A stretch of 64,000 nucleotides of DNA from Rhynochetos jubatus (lineage: Eukaryota > Chordata > Aves > Eurypygiformes > Rhynochetidae). The translations under genes and the position numbers were made by a program. A model generated the notes under the pieces. It did not search any database. It saw only the letters and a list, made by a program, of their open reading frames with translations, and was not told the origin of the DNA. Positions 15,942-27,685 of the stretch are shown here, in pieces; the stretch's first letter is position 1, and every line of letters begins with the position of its first letter. Location of the stretch: positions 37,343,722-37,407,721 of the forward strand of contig CM050654.1 in the NCBI GenBank assembly GCA_027574665.1, in the 5' to 3' direction.

Positions 15942-18900
15942 TCAAGTTAATTCAATTGGATACTGTTAGTAACTGCTTAAAGGGGAAATACATCCTCTTA
16001 TGTTCAGGTTCAATTTAGAATTGGGCTAATTTTAAAGGCAAACACTGGGAAAAGATCAAATTTGGAATTAAATATATAAAATTGGAAACCTGGTAACATA
16101 AAGACTTTAGTTATCTAGATTTTCATCTTATCTATATCAGAGCCAGAAACCTTAACCCTTAGTGACTGGAGCCCAGTTTTAGGGCTTAACATCTGAATTG
16201 CTCCTCCTCCTCAAAAATCAAGTAATGTTTTGAGATTCCAAAGCCTTGTGATCTTTGAAAAGATGTGGTTTTTCAAACTTAGTTTACTATATGCATGAGA
16301 ATTTTAATCATGGTATACATTATCACTCAAGTATAAAGTGCACTTCCCATACTTTTAAATACATATTTAGAATAATGAAAACAAGAAGTGTTAAAACGCG
16401 AAAAAGAAATGGTGATAAACCAACAATACCACAGGTTTTTAGAAATAAACTCAGGTTAGGCTTGCAAATATTCACGCCACAGGTCAGACTCGCCTGAGAT
16501 GTGTGCCCATAAAGCCAAATAGAGCAGAGCTACTATGCATGCTTCTTAAATTCTGAATCAAAACTGCTGCCCCTTGATGTATTTTTGTTTACATGCCTGC
16601 TCTGTTTATTTTCATATATCTCTTGATTATTTTTTACAGAATATTCAGTAGTTTCTTATCATCTAATAAGAAGAAGCCTTGCAGTGGTTCTTTTAGAAGT
16701 TGTTTATTTTCAAAAAGCTAATCATGTAGAGAAATGGCTAAGATAACCAAGAATACGCCATTTCTCTGTGAGGCAAAGTCCATTTTTGCTGTGCTAGCAC
16801 TGCAGAGTGGGTCACGGGAGGAGAACGAGGTGGAGTTGCTCTGCATTATGCATCGGCAACAGAAGGCTCAGCTAATTTCTTGCTGCAGTAATCTTTAATT
16901 GCTAATGATGATGTAAAAGGCCGAGAGCACATCGCGGGAATTGCACAACCTGGTTTTGGGAACGAGCCTGGCAGTTAGCAAAATCACCTCTTTGCACTGT
17001 AAATAGAGCTTATTTATGTGACACCGTTGACAGAGAATAAGACCCCTCCCCATAATATCATTTTTCAAATGTCACTTTTCAGATTATAACTCTGCTTTAA
17101 TATTACGCCAGTGGCACTCTGAAACCAATTTATCATTTTTATTTTATTGACAAGATACTCAGAAGGTCAAAGTCAATCCATTTATGGTACTATTTTTAAA
17201 GATTATTTTTATTGTGCCAAAGGCAAAGCAATGGTACACAAGACAAATGGGGACAAAATGTAGCGTAACAGAGCCTTTATTGCAATTTTCAGGGAACTAA
17301 ACTGTCAAAGCGGTCGTGCAATCCCAATCAAAATTCAGCTGAATTAGTACAATTGACTTTTTACATTAAAAAAAGGAGTGCCCTAAGCTTTTCATGGAAA
17401 CACAGCACCTCTAATTAAATCTGGGATCCAATTGCATCCCTCAGATGTCCTTTGTGCAGATTTGGGCCCGGAGGTGGGGACCACATGGAGACTGTCCTTT
17501 GCCAATTCCCAACCCAAGGGACTAAGTGACATTTCAGCAGACCAACTATTTTAAGTAAATGAAAAGTTTACCCTATATTTAAAAACTGTTACACAATGCA
17601 GACCCTGGCTGACCCCTTCAGTATCACTCAGTGCTCCAGGAGTGTTAATGGGAACAGAAGTTTGGCTCGTGCTGCTTTTTGCTTGCCCTAAGTACCTCCT
17701 TTCTGAAAAAAAGACAAAAAAGTCTAAAAGTAAACAACTCTTTGCACAGTATTGCTACAGGAATCCTGCCAGAACATTGTAATATAATTAATAGCATTCA
17801 TTTTCTCAATAATAATAATTTCAAATATTCCCTTTAAATGTAATTAATAACCTTCTGCTCAATATGCATTAGTTATAATCCAAATTCACACAACATGTTG
17901 TGGTCTTACCAATGATTAACTACCCTGTCTAAACAATGCAAATATATTAGACACTGAGACGCAGCTAATTATTTTTCATCCGTGTAGTTTTGTTTGCAGT
18001 AGTTCAGAAAAGGCGTTTTCACATATTGAGACTGGAAGAGTTGAATGTTACAGATGGGACTTGCAAAGGGACTCGGAGGAGCACACGGGAGAAGCATGCA
18101 AGGTCAGTAAGGACAGGGGTGTTCACCCACTAAATTTAACAGTATTTGGGACAAAAAGCCATGTGTTCATTCCCTGATGAGCGTACATGTGAAGCCTTGT
18201 CTCGAGCAGCCACCACCTCTAAAGGTGTATTTTATTCTGTATTAAATGTCAGAATATGTTTATATACCTGTGACTGGGTTTTGTCATGCTTACAGGCTGT
18301 CATCGAGGAGGTGGCAAGGCAAACTGATCTGCTGTCAGCTCCCCAGGAGCCAGACTGATGGATTTTGTTCTCACATCGATGCAGATCAGACCGAACCACG
18401 CCGGAGTCAACAGCAGTGTGCCGGCATGGAGCAGGAGGGAGCACAAGGAAAAGCTCACCCAGGTTTTGCAGGAAGCCATGAGCAAAACAATCCCTCAGTT
18501 GTAGAGCTTCCTTTGTAAAATGGTGCTTATTGTGACCTTATGACAGCATCATTGTGAACTTTAACATGTAAATTGCAGGCCACGGTACAAGTTAATTACT
18601 ACTGCCATTCCTGCAGAAATAAGTAAATAAAGGCATCGCTGTGACCAGACTATATTATGAAAAATTATTTAAAAACCCCAAGAAGATACAATTGAGCCCT
18701 GTCAGTTGTTCACCTGAGGGATGCCCACCTGTACCTTCGGGTGATTGCAGCTACACTCGAATCAGATGAAGCCTTCCTCTTCATTTTTAATGCATGAAAA
18801 AGTCAGATACAGGTGTCAGGTTTGTGTGTGGTGATGAAGTGCTCAATATCACCGTTGTCCCCCCATGTTGTGGGAAACAATAAAAGTCCACGTCCATGTC

Positions 18901-21900
18901 TTGTACGGAGCTGCTGTTATTCTCTGGTGTGCAGGCTAGATTGCCTTTAAAAGGAAATATTTCTTTACATATGAGAAACCTATACATTTAATTTAATTAT
19001 CCAGCTTTATTCCTATAATTGCATTAAATCGGCTTATGGAAAAAAATGCTGGCTTTTCAGGGAGCTGAGTGCTCATTGCCGTTATGACCGTTCAGATTTC
19101 CTTCAGGAAGAAATTAAACCTTGGAGAGAGCTTTTGTTGCACTCGGTCCAGAGCATTATTGGAGTTAAATGTGCAATAACTGATGTATAAGTCTCCTGCA
19201 AAGAGCAGCTTCTTGAGCCCCCATCACCCTCGATACAGGTAAGGAGCTGTTTCTAAGACATAAGGATTTGTTTGATTCACTAGACTTAAAGCATTTATTT
19301 TTTTTAACCCGACAATTTTGTTGCAGCAATGAGACACTGAGTAGCTCCTTTTTGACACAAAAAGCAAACAAATAACAATACCTGTTGCAGCTGCTCAGAG
19401 AAATTGGTATATGAATAACTGGTAGCACAGTAAAGCAAGTTCTGTGGGGAAGATCTGTTTCCCTTTAAACCATGAGGAAGGTTGCCATTAACTGCTGGGG
19501 GTAGACATTCACCTGATGTTAATTTGTGGGAAGTTGTTATCTGCAAATGAAATGAAGGGCAGCCTATGGGGTTGCTGGGAAGAGGAGATCCTTCTGTAGA
19601 AGGATCTAGAAACATCTGATAGAAAACGAGCAGAAAGTGGGTACCTGAACTGGTGTTTCATGCTGAAATACTCTTGTGGACCTGGGGTTTGGCTCACAGC
19701 TGAAGGAACTGTGGATGTAACCATGGCTGGAGGAAAACAAGCAGGTCAGTAGATGCTGGGGACAGCAGCACGCAGCCCATTCTTGGTGTGTTGCTCAATT
19801 TTGTGCTGGGTAGGACTGAGGCTCCACAGGGCTATACCAGGGACCAGCCAAACAAGTCTGGAAAGGTGTTTTTATGGCATTAGTCTGGGATGCTACCAGC
19901 ACAGACCACACATTTAACACCTTAAATGTCCACTGGCTGGAGTTTATTTCAAACAGGTTGGAAGCTGGATGGTTTGCAAGCAGCTGAGCCATTTGTGCCC
20001 TTCTTGGGAAGAGGCGTTGGTGGAAAAGATGCTGCTGTGGGGACCACCAGGCATCTGCTAAGGGTCTCTCTGTCCTAGCTGGTGCTCATGGTCATGGGAG
20101 GAAGCACGAGACATGTCAGGGAGGCGTGATAGGAAAAGTGGAGCTTCAGGCTGAAAAGTTGAAAGGAAATAATTTGCTGAACCTTGGCTTTTATTTCTAA
20201 AGGCAGGTGAGTGCAGGTGTGATAGAGCTCTACCTGTCGCTCTTGCTCCCAGTAAATATCAGTGGCTTATGTGGAGGAAGGTTTAAGAAGCTGTGAGATT
20301 TCATTTGTTTGCTTTGAATAGCAGCTGCAAATCAAATAATATCAATAGGTGATGGCAGCTAGAAAACCTGGAAAGAAATATAGTCCACAACCTGAGGTGC
20401 ATGTTTGTTCTGGGCAAAGCAGTGCCAGCCGCGCAATATATTTAAAGGGCATTCTCAAGCTCTGGGAAATAGCTGGTGGATTGCAAAATAATTTCTGTGT
20501 GGAGGGTGAATGAAAACGCAGTGGCTGATCCAGAGAATGCTAACCAACAGCACCATTTGGCAATGTGCTGTAACTGTCTGTGACCAGGAAAGAGATATTC
20601 CCGGATGTAGATATCTTTCTCGCTGTCATCCCCCCACATCATGGGAGCCTGCCTGAAGGTTTCTCCCAAAACCACAGCAAGCCCTGGGGATGGGGAGTTG
20701 GGGCTGCCCGATGGTTTTCACATGGCTTCACTCAAAGGTAGAGAGGGGTGGATAGGGTGCATTTGAAAATATGCACAGGGAGTGAGCGTGTGGATATGAA
20801 TGTGTTTTATATAAATATATATACATGTTTCAAACAGTGTATGAGGGTACTCATATTTTTGACATTGTGTGACACACAGTAAATTTTTTTAAGTCCTTCC
20901 AAAACATTTTCCAGAGTGTTTGAATTTCTCTTGACAGGAAAATTACAAAAGCTTTTAATTTGGAAAAAATCAGTCCAAAATGCTTAGGCTATTAAGCCAT
21001 AGCTCCAAATTAGTCACAGACTAAGGATGTTTGCTTGCTTCTGTTTCTGTTTTAGAGCAGAAGGAAACCTTTTCATCAGCAGCCACTTCAATGCCCGTAC
21101 TTCAGAGATATAGCAAAGCCCAGGTGAAAGCTTCTGAAGCTTTCAGTCTGTCAGTGCCATCCACTTCCCAGTATTATGATTTACCATATGTTGAAAGACA
21201 GTTTGGGCAGAAAAGGAAGGCAGATAATGGGAAAGGGAAATTCCTTCCAAGCTCTTTAGCGGTGTGTTCAAAATACCAGTAGAAGGCTCTGATCTTACAA
21301 CATTTACAAATATCTCTTGGTGGACGCAAACTCCAGATGAACAGCGGTCTGTTAACAGATAAGGCATTTGCAACTAGGAAACATCTGACAGTTCATTACA
21401 GATAAAAGTTTCTGCCTTTTTTCACAAGTATTCTTTTAAGATTTTAATGCAATTATTTTGCATGCTGATGACAAAAAATTCTTTTCCTAAAAATATTCAG
21501 AGGAAGAAATTTGTGAATGTGATCACTACATAAAAATGCTTGAGCCATGCATGCTCCTCTGGTAGGTAAAACATGATAATTTTATAAAACCCTTGATAGC
21601 TAATAAATAAAGCTATTTTCAGGTAATTCAGAAGCAGAAGAACATCCCAGTGAACAGAAATGGTAAGGAAGCACATTGCATAAACACCTCATACTCATAA
21701 TGGCCTGGTCTTGAACAAGTCATAATGTGTTTGTAAGACGAAATTGATAGAAATAAATGAACTATTGTGTAAAATGATTGTAATTATAGAAAATTTCACC
21801 CAGGAAGAAGCTGAGCACCCGCTGAAAAGAATAAGATGTTTTTCATACATGTTATTTGTGCTGAAAAACAGATGAAATTAAGGAAAAGGAAAATGAGGCA

Positions 21901-22823
21901 GAGCAGGAACATGGTTTTCTAGGAGTCTGATGCTTAATGCTTCCCCTTAGATATTATACTGTTTTGAAAATACAGTGTCGTCTTGTAACCTGAGGAACCC
22001 AGCATACAACTAAAGACCCTGTCACAATTATATCTTACAGAATAAGCACCCTTCTTTCAAGGCCAGCTGTAGACTGTTCAACTCTAGGGACCTGCTATGG
22101 TGGAAACAAAATGTAGCCTGTAATACATCCTCCTGTAGTGCCCGCGTGTGGTCCAAGCACCAATGACAGAGGTCGGACCCATGGATGCTCTATACAATGC
22201 CCTTCATACTTTGCACTTACATTACATACAACTGAAACTCTTACTACAAATTCCTCCCATCAGGCAGGATTAGTGAGTTCATTGCTTAATTCTTAGGGAA
22301 TTATTTTTTTTTCTGCACAAATGCAATATCAGGGAGGTCTGAAAGTGTAATTGAAAAAAATTCTTCTGTAATCTCAAGATGTTGTCTGTATGATGCATCT
22401 GAGTTTCATTTGCCTGGGAACAAGGTCACTTATCATCCTGGTCTTCTATGAAGTAAAGCAATATACTATTGACAAACCAAGGGCCAACATTCGGTCCCAG
22501 ACAAAACCAATTATTTATTCATGCTAGTATCTCTTATCTTGGCTTGCATTTCTATTTTTAACATGTGGTTTACAAAGGGGGAATTGATTATATGAAACTT
22601 CTTTTCTAGTCTGTTTTTTCCCTGAATGCTTTGCAGAATAATGCCTTACATACTGCTCCCACAGGAGGATGCAAATAGACGCAGCTGTGCATTTTGCACA
22701 GGGCCAGAAGTGTCAAGAGGGGCTGACAAAGTAGGCAAAACCAAGAGATCCCTGCAAGAAACATGAGCAAAGTCTGAGGAACTTGTGGGCCATTTAAAGT
22801 GTAGTTTGGAGCAAAAAGATAAA

Positions 22824-22857
22824 CTTTTATCTTCTCTGTAAATAGAGAAGATAAAAG
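22824..22857. repeat. perfect inverted repeat, 14-bp stem and 6-base loop
   Basis: The arms cttttatcttctct (22824-22837) and agagaagataaaag (22844-22857) are exactly complementary around gtaaat. Both arms carry a GATAA-type motif. It lies in non-coding DNA (putative VWDE intron 1). Confidence 0.95.
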
Positions 22858-25800
22858 AAATACTCAGTTCCTTTCAAGGACAACACGTGTGGCCAACTGA
22901 CCTGGACGAGCCGAGAATTTTCCAGCAGAATTGTTGTCCTTTAAAATGTTCCGGTCTCCAAGACCTGCTATCTGGTATCTCATCAATGTGAAAATTGCTC
23001 ACAAAGAACGCAGTGGGTACAACAGGGCGGGAACATGATCACATGGATAAAAAACAATGGCAGCTGGATGGGACAGGTGAACTCTATAGTTCCCTTGCTT
23101 TACAAAATTTAGGCTCATCTATTGAATGTGCCAGTTAGAAAAATGAAGCCAAATTGTGTCAATTCCTCTATTAAATTTTATCAAGTCTCATCCTCACTAA
23201 TTGTGACTCAGCTTCAGAGCCAGAAAGGCGGAATATAAAAATCACTTACTATTGGTGTGTCAGAAAAGAATTAAAAACCTCATAAATTTTCTCAAGATAA
23301 CTTTAAGTTAATGATGATGCCTTTAAGGACTTCTGAGCAATCAATAAAAAGAAAATTATAATTATTGTTATTGATTGGTCTATTTTGCTCTCATCCCTCA
23401 GAATGAAAAAGTGAAACAAAATGAAAAGGTTCTTTTTAACCTCCTAATCTCGGTTGAACACACACTTGCAAATGTGGATTTCCTAAATAGCAGTAGAAAA
23501 ACGAACTCACATGTTTTGATTTTAGAACCCACTGGGCTCTATTCAGATGGAAATTTGATTTCCATAGTTTACCCCTTTGAGAGCTGGAGCTGTTTCCATG
23601 CCTCAACTGCAGCGCAGGCTAATTACAATTTGCGAGCCACACATTTTTCCAGACTGCTCCCATGGCAAATGCTGAATTTTGGCCATGTTTCTCCCCACTC
23701 CTTCAATTTAATTCTGTATGTGGATGATATAACATTGGGAAAAGTGTCACTGCTAACTTATTGTCCGTGCCTCCAGGATGCAGCAGAGACTGGCAGAAAG
23801 ATAAGGGGACTCCAACTGAAGGCAGTTTAGTGCTGCCAGATGCCAGATTCATGCATGTGTCCTGGGTGTGATTTAGTTCCTAATGTATGCAGGGTGATGA
23901 GGCAATTTTTCCTGCTATTGTTTTGCTATTATTCATTGCTATTATTCATTCTATTCACTGGCACAATAGTGGCTTCGGCAGCCACGAACTCCTCAAATGC
24001 TTATAATGGGCTTTTCTGTCAGGGCTTTAACATTTAGGAAGAATGGTTTGGTTTCCTCTTGCCTTTGGAGTGTGGCTTTATTCATTACTGTCCTGCAGCA
24101 ATCTACATGGGCGCGATCCACTTCCTAACTAATGCACGAACCTGGAAGGGTTTCATCACCTTCCAACCAAAATTCAGGTCGTCTTTGACCCCGTCCTTCA
24201 TCCTCTTTCAAGATGCCTCTCGCCAAAACTTGGGGAGAGTTGATGCAAAATGAGTTCTAGCACATAGCTGGTCCTGATGCAAAACCCCTTCTCATGCATT
24301 ATAGTGCTTGGGATGGATTTAAAAATATTAAAATCAAAGGTCATGAGCTAGAAATGGTTGTCAGTCTGCCTGGCCAGCGTGATAAGATAAAGCTGTATAC
24401 TCCCAGCTGGGGAAGTGCGACATTAATAGATTTCCAGAAACCAAGTTTCTCAGCAATGCTCACCGTTTGTTTCTTCGACATTCAAAAGATACATTTTCTG
24501 TGCACATAGTCATAATTATCTTCAAAATTAAAATATGTTACCACCTTCCTCCTATAGAAACAGGATAGTCACAGTTCCAGCCAGCAATTTCCCTCAGCCT
24601 TGGTGATATTTTAGGGAAACCTCATAACTCTGAATGTGGAAAATGCCACCTATTGTGGGTCTAGCACTTGAATGAGATCTGTTGATGCCTATTCATGTCA
24701 TGCAAGAGCAAGGTGTTCAGTACCTATACATGAAAAACTCCAGATAAATGCATTTACCATTTTTATTTAGAAAAATTTAATCCCCATTCACTGTTCTAGC
24801 GAGCAGGTACTAATTTTCCTTTTTGTTTAGGGTCATCTCTGCTTATTTACCAGCAGTAGTAGAAGCATTCGTAAAAATAGTAGGGATTCAGGAATCTATA
24901 AAGACTTCAGCTATAAGCTGCTTTTTGATATAAAAGAAAATCCAGTTTGGCTGGTATCAACTGAGTCTTCATTACATTTACAGCTGCTACCTGCACAATC
25001 TTTTAGGATATAATTACCATAATAAGAAAAAACATCTCCATAATTATATCTGCTTAAAGCAAAATGCCTTTCTCTGGCCATCCAGCTAGAGCTGCAGGTA
25101 CAGATACACGCGCTTACGGAAGACGCAGGGGATTAGGGAAGCATAGGAACAAACACACGACAATTGTTGCCCCATATGGTGCATATTATAGGCAGATGTG
25201 TTTTGATCAGGATCAGCCATGCAGAAGGTAAACCAACTGATTTTTTTTCTCATTTAAACGGAACTAACTTTGATCACAGCGTAGTTTTGTGTGTTTTAAA
25301 GTTTATGCTCACTTGAAAATGACTCCAAATGTGCTGGGGAGATTTGTGTCCTCAGAAGATCATCTTCGGAGCTGGGAAACCAGCTCTGTCCCCCTGTGGC
25401 TGGCTGGGCTGCGTGTGAGGTTTCCCATGAAGTGTTGGGATGAGATGAGGATTTTCCCTAACCACAGCCAATGTGGTGCGGGTGCTTTTTACAGGACATG
25501 CAGCACTGGCACTTTCTAGTTCTTTAGAAAGTAAATAAAAGAAAATCAGACTGCTGGATGGAGTATTCTCGATGGGAACCACTCTTTTTCTTTCTTAGAT
25601 ACTGATAACGCAGTATAGTTTCTGCTCACCAGAAAAAATGAATCCTAGTAATTTTTTATTTCCATGGAGCCATTTCCTTGCTGAGCTTTCAATTCTACTT
25701 CTCCACCTCCTTCTAGCCTGATAACAGGAAGAGTAGACTTTTAGCTTACAAAATAGAGTTATACCTTTTATTGAAAAAGATGGCTTAAAAAACAGAATTA

Positions 25801-27389
25801 CTGAAGGAGGAAGTAACCAGAGCTTAATTCTTTTCCTAGGGAAGAATTCAACAGCAAATATTTTCTGTGTATCATCATCTGTAGGTAAAACAAGGGGATT
25901 ATAGGCAGATATTCAGTATTTCAGGTTTTCTGCCATTTTTCCGTTATCAAAAATAGACTCAATTTTGCATTCTTACTTGGTAATTGGCTAATAACTGTAA
26001 TTTTCATCTTAAGAAGGTAGGCTAGAAACCACTGTTCGGAAAAGCCCTACAACATAACAATTGATCAATTCTTCATTACACTTGATACATTCATTTTATC
26101 ACAGCCATTTCATTTGCAATTTGAGCTAAAAAAAAAGAGCCAACGCAAAACAAACAGCAAAAATCTACTCAAGCAATTTCAGATTGGAAAGCCATAACAC
26201 AAATTAGTACACAAAGAAACAGCAGGCAATCAATTTATCATTTGTTACTTTATTCTTTAGCAATTTGCAGTCATTGCTGAGTTACTTTTGAAACTTTTAA
26301 AATCTGATTGTGTGAAACCTGGTGAATGTCAGGCTTTGGTCATTTCTGTGTTGTGTTTTATGAGCTGTTTATAGAACAGAGAGTTTCTATAGGTAGAACC
26401 ACCTGGCATCTGCTAAAATCCTGCACAAGCCCACATAGCTAAAAACATGGAAGCCCTGGCCGCTCTACTTCTGTTGTTTTCTACTCTTAACCCAGTTCAG
26501 GGAAGGTTTAGTTCCCTCTGAAACATGTATGTGACACTGCAAAAGACACACTGTGGACCTACATCTCCAAACCAGTGCATGAGTCAGCTGTGGTCCCATG
26601 CGCAAGACTGACTATTGCACCTCCTACAGTATCCACTGTGTGGGTGGAATGATACAGAAAGACAATGATATTTTTAACCCCATGGTTTGAATAACGTGCC
26701 TGTCAGCCCATTAATAAAAAGGGGTTTTCCTATGGTAGACTGAGAAGTGGTGGTGGTGCCTCATGCTGCTCTGCAGACCTTCCACCTGTTCCAGTTTATT
26801 CATGGATGACCTCAAGAAGACTTTCTATTTTTTTATCCTCCCTAATGTTCACCTTTCTGCATTCAGAAATGAGGATCCCATTAACTTTTTTTAGCCTTGA
26901 TGTTGAATTGAGTTGTAGAAATATTGTTTGCAAGCAGTGGGTATGCTCAGAGAGGCACTGGATGTACTGTGGAGGAGGAGCAACGAAAGGCAAACCAACA
27001 GGCCAGAGGAGGGGGAGTGACTTGGGGGCATCTTCTGCTGGGTTTAGGCTTCACTGGCAGATTTGGAGCTGGCTGTTTTCTGACTTGAAACCACATCTGC
27101 CATGTTCTGGGGCAACGGCTTAAGCATTGGGGTATTCTGTGACAGATCCCCCTCCCACTGAAACTGCTCTCTTGTGTACTTTTGTTAACTATAAATAAGA
27201 ACATGCCAACTTTGCCAGCTTCCAAAGCTGTTTCCCTTCCTTTTGTTTTTCTTGGCACCAATGCATATTCAATTCTGTTTCTAAAATGCATTGTTTCATC
27301 AAGAAAATCCGCAGGTTTGATACCTGTTCTGCTGCTTCATGATATCCATGCAGAGCAGAAAACAGGGAGTGGGATATTAAAACCAGTTT

Positions 27390-27685
27390 CATAGAATAGA
27401 ACCAAATAATCTTTTAGGTTAGAAGAGACCTGTAAGATCATCAAGTCCAACCATTAACCCAGAACTGTCAAATCCACCACTAAACCATGTCCCTAAGCTC
27501 CTCATCCACAAGTCTCTTAAATACCTCCAGGATGGTGATTCCGGCACCTCCCTGGGCAGCCCGCTCCAACGCCTGACAGCGCTTTCAGTGAAGACATTTT
27601 TCCTAATATTCAGTCTCAACCTTGCCTGGTCTAACTTGAGGCTCTTTCCTCTTGTGCTATTGGTTAATGACAACTATTTGGGAGG
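27390..27685 (-). mobile_element. CR1 LINE 3'-end fragment with RT C-terminus remnant
   Basis: About 300 bp start with atagaata and ttaggttagaagagacctg, then run through the CR1 segment around aaaccatgtccctaagc and ctccctgggcagcccgctcc to the block ttcctcttgtgctattg. On the minus strand a degraded reading frame carries the end of the CR1 reverse-transcriptase ORF (RLRLNIRKNVFTES and WSGLPREVPESPSW). It is 5'-truncated, as is usual for CR1, and inserted antisense to the plus strand, that is, sense relative to VWDE. Confidence 0.92.

Noticed and set aside
18300..18485. Minus-strand frame starting MASCKTWVSFSLCSLLL, signal-peptide-like.
   Set aside because: No donor in the phase required by exon 2; no relation to VWDE or another known protein recognised.
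20690..20715. Possible G-quadruplex (three G4 runs near 20686-20703).
   Set aside because: A fourth nearby G-run is missing, so a stable intramolecular quadruplex is not supported.
23375..23830. 151-codon open frame on the plus strand.
   Set aside because: Starts at a non-ATG codon, has no recognisable motif or ribosome context, and is flanked by ordinary non-coding DNA. Possibly conserved non-coding DNA, not a supported gene.
27419..27673. 84-codon minus-strand frame that looks protein-like.
   Set aside because: It is the decayed C-terminal reverse-transcriptase part of a CR1 element, not a host gene.
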